From the NCBI RefSeq assembly GCF_003116135.1, contig NZ_PDOA01000006.1, forward strand, positions 124,001 to 188,000: 64,000 nucleotides of DNA. Direction: 5' to 3'. Under the pieces are notes generated by a model. That model had not been told where the DNA came from. It saw only the letters and a program-made list of their open reading frames with translations, and ran no database searches. Shown here one piece after another: positions 1 through 7,902 of this stretch (position 1 is the stretch's first letter; every line of letters starts with the position of its first letter). Both the position numbers and the translations under genes were made by a program. The stretch is from Teichococcus aestuarii. Lineage in GTDB: Bacteria; Pseudomonadota; Alphaproteobacteria; Acetobacterales; Acetobacteraceae.

Positions 1-705
1 CTGCTGGAGCCTTCGACCTTCTCCCAGTACCTGGCCATCGCCATCGTGCTGGAGCTGCTCTTCTACGGCGTGACCCTGCGGCTGCTGGCCTTTGGCATCG
101 CCCTGCCCACCTCCTACTCCGGCACCGGACTGGTCCTGCTGCTGTTCGTGCTGCCCTGGCTGATGCTGCATCTGCGGGCCTACGGCGCCATCGTGGGCGG
201 CCTCGCCTTCGTCGTCCTGGCCGTGGTCACCGGCAGCCTCTGGAACATCGACGTCCTGCTGAACCGGATCAACGAGTTCCAGTCGGAGGATTCGAGCGCC
301 AATGCGCGCTTCATCGCCGGCGCCTGGCTGATCGGGGAATTCCTGCTCTCCTCGGCGCGGGATGTCATCTTCGGGCTCGGGCCGGGCTCCTACGCGCAGC
401 ACACGCCGCTCGTGGCCTATGAGGCCCATGATCCGGCCTGGGCGAAGATGCTGTTCGAATACGGGCTGATGGGCTCCGCCATCTTCTGGCCTTTCTTCTT
501 CATCTCGCTGTTCAGCAACACGCCCTCGCGCTGGATCAGCGCCTCGCTGCTGATCGGCTACTTCACCTTCGGCGGCATGCTACTCGATCCCAGGCTGCAG
601 ATCATGATCCTGGTCTTCTGCGTCTGGCCGAAGCAGCCCTCGGCCCTGCCGGAGCGCGAGCGCCAAAGCTGGGTTCCCACCTTCAACAGCCGGCATGCCG
701 CATGA
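1..705 (+). CDS. O-antigen ligase/polymerase-like membrane protein (5' partial)
   Basis: The frame is already open at base 1, so only the last ~234 residues are seen; GTG at 46 is an internal codon. Several hydrophobic segments alternate with a large loop holding NARFIAGAWLIGEF and GLGPGSYAQHTP, a layout seen in Wzy/WaaL-type proteins that polymerise or ligate polysaccharide at the inner membrane. The stop overlaps the next ATG (702) by four bases, so it is the first visible gene of a coupled polysaccharide operon running to 13271. Family assignment rests on topology and context and not on a catalytic motif; another glycan-related membrane protein is possible. Confidence 0.6.
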   Translation: MLEPSTFSQYLAIAIVLELLFYGVTLRLLAFGIALPTSYSGTGLVLLLFVLPWLMLHLRAYGAIVGGLAFVVLAVVTGSLWNIDVLLNRINEFQSEDSSANARFIAGAWLIGEFLLSSARDVIFGLGPGSYAQHTPLVAYEAHDPAWAKMLFEYGLMGSAIFWPFFFISLFSNTPSRWISASLLIGYFTFGGMLLDPRLQIMILVFCVWPKQPSALPERERQSWVPTFNSRHAA

Positions 706-1562
706 CCCTTCCCCTTCTCCCGCTCGGCCAGCGCAGCGGCCTGCAGGCTTCCGCCATCGGGCTGGGATGCAGCCGGCTGGGCTCCACCCTCGGCGGCTGC
801 ACCGGCGATGACGCGCTCCGCCTGCTGCGCCACGCCCTGGACGCCGGCGTCACCCTGTTCGACACGGCCAACATCTATGGCCAGGGCGAGAGCGAGCGGC
901 TGCTCGGAGCCGCGCTGCAGGGGCGGCGGGACGGGGTCATCCTCGTCACCAAGGCGGGGCAGCGCTTCACCCCGGCGCAGCGCGCGGCGAGCCTGGTGAA
1001 GGCGCCGCTGCGCTTCCTGGCCGGGCATGTGCCCGCGCTGCGGGCGGCCATCGCCAGCCGCCGCGCCGGCGCCCTGCCGCGCGACGTCTCGCCGGCGCAT
1101 CTGCAATCCTCGATCGAGGCCAGCCTGCGCCGGCTGCGCACCGATCGCATCGACCTCTTCCTGCTGCACAGCCCCACCGCGGCGATGGTGCGGGAAGGCG
1201 CCGCCTTCGCCATGCTCGACGGGCAGGTGAAGGCCGGCAAGCTGCGCGCCTGGGGCGTCTCCTGCGACGATGCGGAGACGGTGGAGGCCGCGCTGCGCAT
1301 GCCCTCCGTGGCCGCGCTGCAGGTGCCGCTCGAGGTGGCCCGCTCGATGCGCCCGGCGCTCGACGCCGCCGCCAGCCAGGGCGTGGGCCTGATGCTGCGC
1401 GAGATCTTCGCCGGCCAGCCCGCCGCAGCCCCGGCACGGGCCGCCGCCATCGGCGAGGCCCTGGGCCACCGCAACGCCATCGCCCTGGTCGGCACCACCT
1501 CGACCGCGCATCTCGACGAGGCGCTGCGCCACGCCCGGCAAACCCTGGAGATTTCCGCGTGA
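702..1562 (+). CDS. Aldo/keto reductase family protein
   Basis: A 286-residue NAD(P)H-dependent oxidoreductase of the aldo/keto reductase TIM-barrel family. The catalytic tetrad is visible: D54 and Y59 in FDTANIYGQGESERLLG, K84 in LVTKAG, and H156 in LLHSP. It is slightly shorter than the usual 300-340 residues. ATG overlaps the preceding stop (ATGA) and its own stop overlaps the next start, so it is translationally coupled within a glycan cluster. By context it may reduce a sugar or sugar-derived carbonyl; the substrate cannot be read from sequence. Confidence 0.85.
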   Translation: MTLPLLPLGQRSGLQASAIGLGCSRLGSTLGGCTGDDALRLLRHALDAGVTLFDTANIYGQGESERLLGAALQGRRDGVILVTKAGQRFTPAQRAASLVKAPLRFLAGHVPALRAAIASRRAGALPRDVSPAHLQSSIEASLRRLRTDRIDLFLLHSPTAAMVREGAAFAMLDGQVKAGKLRAWGVSCDDAETVEAALRMPSVAALQVPLEVARSMRPALDAAASQGVGLMLREIFAGQPAAAPARAAAIGEALGHRNAIALVGTTSTAHLDEALRHARQTLEISA

Positions 1563-3286
1563 TCCTTGATGCGCTTTCCCTGGCCCCCGGCACGACGCTG
1601 GAAGCGGATCTCTGCATTGTCGGCGGCGGCGCCGCCGGGCTCTCGCTGGCCAGCGCGCTGGAGGATTCCGGCCTCTCGGTCCTGCTGCTGGAAGCCGGCG
1701 GCCGCAAATTCGATCCCAGGCAGCAGGACGGGCTGCAGGGCAGCGTGGCGCCCGGCTCCAGCCACTCGCCGCCGCACATGTACCGCCGCCGCGTGCTCGG
1801 CGGCGCGACGGCGATCTGGGGCGGCCGCTGCGTGCCCTTCGACCCCATCGACCTCGAGGCGCGGGACTGGGTGGAGAGGAGCGGCTGGCCGATCGGCTGG
1901 GACGACCTCGCCGCCTACTACCCGGCGGCGCAGGTGCATTGCGAGGCCGGCGCCTATGCCTATGACGTCGGCACCGCCCTGCCGGCGGGTGCGCCACCCA
2001 CCATCGAGGGCTTCAGCGACCCGGACCTGATCGCCGACCGGCTGGAGCGCTTCAGCCGCCCGACCGATTTCGGCAAGTCCACCTTCGCCCGCCTCACCGC
2101 CGCGCGGCAGGTCCGCATCCTGCTCAACGCCCAGGCGCTGCGGCTGGTGACCGAAGGCGCGGCGGGCCAGGCCGGGCCGGTGCAGCGGCTGGAGGCCGCC
2201 AGCGCCCCGGGCCGTGGCCTCACCGTCCGCGCGCGGCGCTACGTGCTGGCCACGGGCGGGCTGGAAGTGCCGCGGCTGCTGATGGCCTCCGACGAGTCGC
2301 GCCGTGGCGGCCTCGGCAACGAGAGCGGCGCGCTGGGCCGCTACTACATGTGCCATGCCGAGAACACGCTGGGCCGGCTGCGCCTGACCCCCTCGAACCG
2401 GCCCGTGGCGCTGGATTTCGAGGTGACGGAGGACGGCACCTATGTCCGCCGCAAATTCGGCCTCTCCGCCGCGGCGCAGCGCCGCGAGGGGCTGCTGAAC
2501 ACCATCTTCCGGCTGCACTACCCGCTGATCGCGGACCCGGCGCATGGCAGCGGCGTGCTCTCCGCCATGTATCTGGTGAAGGACGCCATCCTGCCGGAAT
2601 ACCGGCGCAAGCTGGCCACCATCGAGATCGCCAACCGCGGCCGCATGGTGCGCGATTCGCGCTTCTGGCTGTCGCACATGGCCAATGTGGTGAAGGACAG
2701 CCCGGGCGTGCTGAAGTTCGGCCAGGCCTGGCTGCGCAAGCGCACCTTCGCCAGCCGCAAGCTGCCCTTCGTCGTCGTCCGCTCGCGCGACGGCAGCTAC
2801 CCGCTCGACGTGAACGCCGAGCAGGTGCCGAATGCCGACAGCCGCGTGACCCTCACCGGGGAGCGGGATGCCTACGGCCTGCCGCGCCTGCAGGTGGACT
2901 GGCGCCTGCACCGGCAGGACATCGACAGCCTGGTGCGCAGCATGCGCGTGGCGCGCGACGCCTTCGCCCGCTCGGGCACCGCCACGCTGACGTTCGACGA
3001 TGCCACCATCGAGGACGAGGTGCGCGCCTCCACCCCGGTGGGCGGCCACCATATCGGCACGGCGCGCATGGCCGAGTCGCCGCGCGACGGCGTGGTGGAT
3101 GCTCATTGCGCGGTGCACGGCGTGCCCAATCTCTATGTGGCCAGCGCGGCGGTGTTCCCCACCAGCAGCCATGCCAACCCGACGCTGACGATCGTCGCCC
3201 TCGCCCTGCGTCTGGCCGACCACCTGAAGGCCTGCGCCGCGCGGGAGGCCGCCCCCGCCCCCAAGGCCGTCCCGGAGCTGACCTGA
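1559..3286 (+). CDS. GMC-family FAD-dependent oxidoreductase
   Basis: A 575-residue flavoprotein starting at GTG 1559 inside the previous stop. The N-terminal dinucleotide fold has GGGAAG at residues 22-27; the C-terminal GMC domain has GGHHIGTARM (H497/H498 region) and the closing SSHANPTLTIVALALRLADHL with the conserved asparagine. This matches the glucose-methanol-choline family, which oxidises alcohol groups of sugars or polyols. There is no obvious signal peptide, so it is probably cytoplasmic. Lying between an aldo/keto reductase and a glycosyltransferase, it may oxidise a sugar destined for the surface glycan. Substrate unknown. Confidence 0.88.
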   Translation: MILDALSLAPGTTLEADLCIVGGGAAGLSLASALEDSGLSVLLLEAGGRKFDPRQQDGLQGSVAPGSSHSPPHMYRRRVLGGATAIWGGRCVPFDPIDLEARDWVERSGWPIGWDDLAAYYPAAQVHCEAGAYAYDVGTALPAGAPPTIEGFSDPDLIADRLERFSRPTDFGKSTFARLTAARQVRILLNAQALRLVTEGAAGQAGPVQRLEAASAPGRGLTVRARRYVLATGGLEVPRLLMASDESRRGGLGNESGALGRYYMCHAENTLGRLRLTPSNRPVALDFEVTEDGTYVRRKFGLSAAAQRREGLLNTIFRLHYPLIADPAHGSGVLSAMYLVKDAILPEYRRKLATIEIANRGRMVRDSRFWLSHMANVVKDSPGVLKFGQAWLRKRTFASRKLPFVVVRSRDGSYPLDVNAEQVPNADSRVTLTGERDAYGLPRLQVDWRLHRQDIDSLVRSMRVARDAFARSGTATLTFDDATIEDEVRASTPVGGHHIGTARMAESPRDGVVDAHCAVHGVPNLYVASAAVFPTSSHANPTLTIVALALRLADHLKACAAREAAPAPKAVPELT

Positions 3287-4539
3287 TGACCCGTTGCCTC
3301 TGGCTCGCCCGCACCCTGCCCTTTCCGCTCACGGCCGGGGACCGCATCTACACCGCCAAGCTGGCCGGCGCGCTGGCCTCGGCAGGGGTCGAGATCACCT
3401 TCGCCGGCTTCGCGGGCGATGCGCCGGCGCAGGCCATCCCGGGCGTCACCTGGCATACCGTGCCCGGCGGCCCGCGTGGCCGGCTGCAGGCGCTGGCCAA
3501 CCCGATGCCGCTGGTCGCCGCCCGCCACGACACCCCCGCCTACCGCGCGGCGCTGCGCGACCTCGCCGCCCAGGGCCCGTGGCAGGTGGTGGTGGTGGAC
3601 CAGTACGGCATGGGCTGGGTGCTGCGGCACCGCCATCTGTTCGAGGCCGGCCGCCCCGCCTTCGTCTTCGTCACGCACGACCATGAGGAAAGCGTGACCA
3701 AGATGCAGTGGCAGGATGCCACGGCCAGCCTCGGCAAGCGCCTCTACCTTGGCCAGAACTACGTCAAGACCCGCTGGTTCGAGCGCTGGATCGCCCGCCG
3801 CAGCGATCTCGTCACCACCATCACCCAGCACGATGCCGAGCTGTTCGGCGCCAACGCGCCGGGTGTAGCCATGCTGCCGCTGGTGCCGGGCTATGACGGC
3901 GTGCGCGTGGCGAGCCGCGAGATCACCGCCGAGACGCCGCGCGCCGTTGTGCTGTTCGGCTCCTACCGCTGGAGCGCCAAGCAGGCCAACCTGCGCATCT
4001 TCCTCGAGCATGCGGACCCGGTGCTGTCCCGGGCGGGGATCGAGATCCGCGTCGTCGGCGACATGCCGGACGACCTGCGCCAGCAGCTGGAAGGCCGCTA
4101 CAAGGCCGCCCGCTTCACCGGCTTCGTCGACGACCCGGCGCCGCACCTGGCCGGCGCGCGCATGGCCGTGCTGGCCGAGCCGATCGGCGGCGGCTTCAAG
4201 ATGAAGCTGCTGGAATACGTGTTCAACCGCGTGCCCGTGGCGGCGCTCACCGCCTGCGCCAGCGGCCTGCCGGAGAGCGTGAGCAGCGAGATGCTGCTGG
4301 AGCCGGAGCTGGACGGGCTGATGCAGCGCGTCATCGCCGAGATCGACGACCTGCCGGCGCTGAACCGCCGCCAGGAGCACGCCTTCACCGCCGCCGAGCA
4401 CGCCTTCGACTGGCGCGAGCGTGGCCGGATGCTGCGCGATGCCATCGCCGAGCGGCGCAGCGCGGCGGCGCGCGGCGCGGGAACGCCGAAGCCGGATTAC
4501 GGGGCGCTGGAGAGCGCCCCGCAGCCCGGCAAGGCCTGA
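3286..4539 (+). CDS. Glycosyltransferase, GT4/GT1 type (GT-B fold)
   Basis: A 417-residue GT-B-like glycosyltransferase. ATG at 3286 shares one base with the preceding TGA; the frame stays open further upstream, but that part only shadows the GMC gene. N-terminal half: acceptor-domain features such as PLTAGDRIYTAKLAGALASAG. C-terminal half: VVLFGSYRWSAKQANLRIF and the donor-site stretch GGGFKMKLLEYVFNRVPVAA near residue 302, with the E-containing motif typical of GT4. It probably adds a sugar to a lipid-linked or nascent surface polysaccharide at the inner face of the inner membrane. Donor and linkage are unknown. Confidence 0.85.
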   Translation: MTRCLWLARTLPFPLTAGDRIYTAKLAGALASAGVEITFAGFAGDAPAQAIPGVTWHTVPGGPRGRLQALANPMPLVAARHDTPAYRAALRDLAAQGPWQVVVVDQYGMGWVLRHRHLFEAGRPAFVFVTHDHEESVTKMQWQDATASLGKRLYLGQNYVKTRWFERWIARRSDLVTTITQHDAELFGANAPGVAMLPLVPGYDGVRVASREITAETPRAVVLFGSYRWSAKQANLRIFLEHADPVLSRAGIEIRVVGDMPDDLRQQLEGRYKAARFTGFVDDPAPHLAGARMAVLAEPIGGGFKMKLLEYVFNRVPVAALTACASGLPESVSSEMLLEPELDGLMQRVIAEIDDLPALNRRQEHAFTAAEHAFDWRERGRMLRDAIAERRSAAARGAGTPKPDYGALESAPQPGKA

Positions 4540-4548
4540 AGCCCCGCC

Positions 4549-5589
4549 ATGGCATCCTCGCTTGCCGCGGCGCTGGCGCCGCTCGCGGCCCTCTCGGCGC
4601 GCCTGGGCGCGAACCGCGACCTGGTGCAGGGCGCGGGCGGCAACACCTCGCTGAAGCGCGGCGACAGGGAGCTGTGGGTGAAGGCCTCCGGCACCTGGCT
4701 TTCGGCCGCCGAGCGCCAGCCCATCTTCGTCGGGCTCGACCTGCCGGAGGTGCTGCGCCGCCTGAAGGCGGATGAGGCGGAGCCCGCCCTGCCGGCCCTG
4801 CTCGACCCCGCCGGCACGCTGCGCCCGTCCATCGAGACCACGCTGCATGCGCTGCTGCCGCACCGCGTGGTGCTGCATGTGCATTCGGTGAACGCCCTGG
4901 CCTTCGCCCCGCGCGCCGATGGCGAGGCGCTGGTGGCCGAGCGCCTTGGCGGCCTGCGCTGGGCCTGGATTCCCTACGCCAAGCCCGGCCTGCCGCTGAC
5001 CCGCGCCGTGCAGGCCCGGCTCGGCGGGGCGCCGGACATCCTGGTGCTCGGCAATCACGGCCTGGTCGTGGGCGGCAGCAGCCCGGAGGAGGCGGCGGCG
5101 CGCCTCGACGCGGTGGAGCGGCGCCTCGCCACCCCCGCGCGCGCCGCGGCGCCGGCCGACCTGCCGCTGCTGGAGCGGCTGGCTGGCCTCTCGGGCGGCC
5201 GCTACCGCCCGGCGCAACTCACCGAGGCCCATGCGGCCGCGACCGACCCCGCGAGCTTCGGCATGGCCGCGCGCGGCGCGCTCTACCCGGATCACGTGGT
5301 CTTCCTCGGCCCCGCGCCGATCCCCACCCTCTCCGCCGCACAGGCCGCGGAATGGCTGCGCCAGCCGCCGGAGCCGGCCCCTGCCCTGCTGCTGGTGGCG
5401 GGCGCCGGTGCTCTGCTGCGCGCGGGTCTCGGCGCCGGCGCGGAGGAAATGGCCGCCTGCCTCGGCCTGGTTCTGCCGCGGCTCGACCCCGCGGCGCCGC
5501 TGACCGTGCTCAGCCCCGCGCAGGAGGCCGAGCTGCTCGACTGGGACGCCGAGAAATACCGGCAGTCGCTGAACACCGCCAAACCGTAG
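4549..5589 (+). CDS. Class II aldolase/adducin-domain protein
   Basis: A 346-residue protein whose first ~200 residues form a class II (zinc) aldolase domain: the phosphate-binding GAGGNTSLK near residue 25, the SIETTLHA segment with the expected acidic residue, the zinc-ligand pair HVH in VVLHVHSVNALAF, and the third histidine in LGNHGLVVGG. Fuculose/rhamnulose-phosphate aldolases are ~215 residues, so ~130 C-terminal residues are extra; they contain ALYPDHVVFLGP, a block also found in long class II aldolases. It starts 9 bases after the glycosyltransferase and ends one base before the nucleotidyltransferase. It probably makes or cleaves a sugar phosphate for the neighbouring enzymes; direction and substrate are inferred. 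Confidence 0.82.
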   Translation: MASSLAAALAPLAALSARLGANRDLVQGAGGNTSLKRGDRELWVKASGTWLSAAERQPIFVGLDLPEVLRRLKADEAEPALPALLDPAGTLRPSIETTLHALLPHRVVLHVHSVNALAFAPRADGEALVAERLGGLRWAWIPYAKPGLPLTRAVQARLGGAPDILVLGNHGLVVGGSSPEEAAARLDAVERRLATPARAAAPADLPLLERLAGLSGGRYRPAQLTEAHAAATDPASFGMAARGALYPDHVVFLGPAPIPTLSAAQAAEWLRQPPEPAPALLLVAGAGALLRAGLGAGAEEMAACLGLVLPRLDPAAPLTVLSPAQEAELLDWDAEKYRQSLNTAKP

Positions 5590-5590
5590 A

Positions 5591-7315
5591 ATGGACCGCC
5601 AGAGCATGCAGATCGTCATCCCCATGTCCGGCTTCGGGGAGCGCTTCCGGCGCGCCGGCTATCCGGTGCCGAAGCCGCTCATCGAGGTGGATGGCAAGCC
5701 GATCATCGCCCATGTGCTCGACCTCTTCCCGGGCGAGACGGACGTCACCTTCATCTGCAACGCCGATCACCTGGCGGAGCCGGCCTACCGCATGGAGGAG
5801 ATCCTGCGCGGCCTGTGCCCGGCGGGGCGCATCGTCAGCGTGGCGCCGCACAAGCTGGGGCCGGTGCACGCCGTGCTGCAGGCCGTGCCGCAGCTCGACC
5901 CGGCGAAGCCCACGGTGGTGAACTACTGCGACTTCACCTGCTTCTGGGACTGGCAGGACTTCAAGGCCTTCACCGCCGAGACGCGCTGCGCCGGCGCCAT
6001 CCCCGCCTATCGCGGCTTCCACCCGCATTCGCTGGGCTCCACCTACTACGCCTATCTGCGGCACGAGCAGGGCTGGGTGCGCGACATCCAGGAGAAGCAG
6101 CCCTTCACCGACCGGCCGATGGAGGAATACGCCTCCTCCGGCACCTACTACTTCGCCAGCGCCGACCTGCTCCGCCGCTATTGCGAGGAGACGATGCGGC
6201 AGCAGATCCAGGTGAATGGCGAGTACTACGCCAGCCTGGTCTACAAGCCGATCCTGGCGGACGGGCTGCCGGTCGCGGTCTATGAGCTGCAGCACTTCAT
6301 GCAGTGGGGCACGCCGGCCGACCTGGAGGAATACCAGCGCTGGTCCCGCGCCTTCGCCGCGCTGGCGGACGCCCCGGTGCCCCCCGCCCAGCCGGGCGCC
6401 GTGCTGGTGCCGATGGCCGGCGCCGGCCAGCGCTTCCGCGATGCCGGCTACGAGCAGCCCAAGCCGCTGATCGCCGTCTCCGGCCGCCCGATGGCGGTGC
6501 AGGCGGCGCTCGACCTGCCGGAGGCGCCGCGCCGGCGCTTCATCCTGCGCCGCGACCTGCCCTTCCTGGAGGCCGTCACCGCCGCCCTGGCCGAGGGTGT
6601 CGCCGGGGCCGAGACGGTGCTGCTGGAGAAGCTGACCGAGGGCCAGGCCAGCACCTGCCTCGCCGGCATGGAGGGGCTGGACCTCGACGCGCCGCTCACC
6701 ATCGGCGCCTGCGACAATGGCGTGCTGTTCGATGCCGGGCGCTTCTCCGCGCTGATGGCCGAAGGCGGGCCGGATGTGCTGGTCTGGGGCGTGCGCGGCC
6801 ATCCCGCCGCGCGGCGCCGCCCGCAATCCTATGGCTGGATCGACGCCGACGGGGCGGGCCGCATCCGCCGCGTGGCGGTGAAGGAGCCGCTGGCCGACCC
6901 CGCGGCCGACCCCATCGTCATCGGCGCCTTCACCTTCCGCCGGGCGCGCGACTTCGTGGCGGCGGCGGAGCGCATGATCGCCCGGCAGGCGCGGGTGAAC
7001 GGCGAGTTCTACATCGACACCTGCATCAACGACGCGGTGGAGCTGGGCCTGGCCTGCGCGCTGTTCGAGGTGGAGCACTACCTGGGCTGGGGCACGCCGG
7101 ACGAGCTGCGCAGCTTCGCCTACTGGCAGTCCTGCTTCCACAAATGGCCGCAGCACCCCTACCGGCTGGAGCGCGACCGCCGCGTGCCGCCCGCCGCCGT
7201 GCCGGAACTCGAGGCCGCCTACGCCGCCCCCGAGCCGCCACGCCCCGACCCCGTGCAGGCGCCCGAATGGTCGCCGCCGCGCCAGCCCGCCCCGCAGACG
7301 GAGGACCGCGCATGA
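5591..7315 (+). CDS. Tandem sugar-phosphate nucleotidyltransferase (two fused NTP-transferase domains)
   Basis: A 574-residue protein made of two homologous nucleotidyltransferase halves, roughly residues 5-250 and 268-525. Each half has its own nucleotide signature (GFGERFRRAGYPVPKPLI; GAGQRFRDAGYEQPKPLI), its own metal aspartate (NYCDF; GACDNG), and its own C-terminal block (VNGEYYASLV with WGTPADLEEYQ; VNGEFYIDTC with WGTPDELRSF). Neither half has lost these residues, so both may be active. Ordinary sugar nucleotidyltransferases are ~250-300 residues with one domain. The last ~45 residues are proline-rich and probably disordered. ATG 5591 follows the aldolase stop by one base; a second ATG lies at 5606. 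It presumably makes an NDP-activated sugar or polyol. Confidence 0.82.
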   Translation: MDRQSMQIVIPMSGFGERFRRAGYPVPKPLIEVDGKPIIAHVLDLFPGETDVTFICNADHLAEPAYRMEEILRGLCPAGRIVSVAPHKLGPVHAVLQAVPQLDPAKPTVVNYCDFTCFWDWQDFKAFTAETRCAGAIPAYRGFHPHSLGSTYYAYLRHEQGWVRDIQEKQPFTDRPMEEYASSGTYYFASADLLRRYCEETMRQQIQVNGEYYASLVYKPILADGLPVAVYELQHFMQWGTPADLEEYQRWSRAFAALADAPVPPAQPGAVLVPMAGAGQRFRDAGYEQPKPLIAVSGRPMAVQAALDLPEAPRRRFILRRDLPFLEAVTAALAEGVAGAETVLLEKLTEGQASTCLAGMEGLDLDAPLTIGACDNGVLFDAGRFSALMAEGGPDVLVWGVRGHPAARRRPQSYGWIDADGAGRIRRVAVKEPLADPAADPIVIGAFTFRRARDFVAAAERMIARQARVNGEFYIDTCINDAVELGLACALFEVEHYLGWGTPDELRSFAYWQSCFHKWPQHPYRLERDRRVPPAAVPELEAAYAAPEPPRPDPVQAPEWSPPRQPAPQTEDRA

Positions 7316-7902
7316 TCCTGATCGCCCATCGCCGCAACACGCCCGAACAACTCGCCGCGACGCCGGTGGATCTGGGCGTGGAGGTGGACATCCGCAGCCA
7401 GGGCGACCGGCTGATCATCCACCACGACCCCTTCGTGGCCGATGCCCCGGACTTCGAGGAATGGCTGGCCGGCTACCGGCACGGCACGCTGATCCTCAAC
7501 GTCAAGGAGGAGGGGCTGGAGGACCGGCTGCTGGCCCTGATGGCCGCGCGCGGCATCGAGGACTTCTTCTTCCTCGACCAGTCCTTCCCCTTCCTCATCC
7601 GCACCGCCCGCCGCGGCGAGCGGCGCTGCGCCGTGCGCGTCTCCGAGTTCGAGACGGTGGAGACCGCGCTGAGCCTGGCCGGCAAGGTGGAGTGGGTGTG
7701 GGTGGACTGCTTCACCCGCTTCCCCCTCTCGGGCGCGGAGGCGGCGCGGCTGCGGGATGCCGGCATGAAGCTCTGCCTCGTCTCGCCGGAACTGCAGGGC
7801 CGCACCGACCCGGCCGAGATCGCCGCCATGCGCGCCCTGCTGGCGCGGGAAGGCATCGTCGCCCACGCCGTCTGCACGAAAGCACCCGAGCTTTGGCGCT
7901 GA
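7312..7902 (+). CDS. GDPD-like phosphodiesterase-family protein (short)
   Basis: A 196-residue protein starting in the stop of the nucleotidyltransferase (ATGA). It begins with IAHRRN, followed by VEVDIRSQGDRLIIHHDPF and LNVKEEGLEDR, which parallel the HR, ExD, HD and K motifs of glycerophosphodiester phosphodiesterases. That family is usually 240 residues or more and has HRG at the start; this one is short and has HRR. It has no signal peptide, so it should be cytoplasmic. It may cleave or recognise a phosphodiester intermediate, or be a non-catalytic relative. The following gene overlaps its 3' end by 10 bases. Confidence 0.7.
   Translation: MILIAHRRNTPEQLAATPVDLGVEVDIRSQGDRLIIHHDPFVADAPDFEEWLAGYRHGTLILNVKEEGLEDRLLALMAARGIEDFFFLDQSFPFLIRTARRGERRCAVRVSEFETVETALSLAGKVEWVWVDCFTRFPLSGAEAARLRDAGMKLCLVSPELQGRTDPAEIAAMRALLAREGIVAHAVCTKAPELWR

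Noticed and set aside
875-3223. A 782-codon minus-strand open frame opposite the aldo/keto reductase and GMC genes
   Set aside because: Compositional shadow; histidine/arginine/glycine-rich with no motif.
5591-7315. The twin nucleotidyltransferase as two genes joined by a sequencing error
   Set aside because: The frame is continuous through a normal linker and no start codon with ribosome site lies at the junction.
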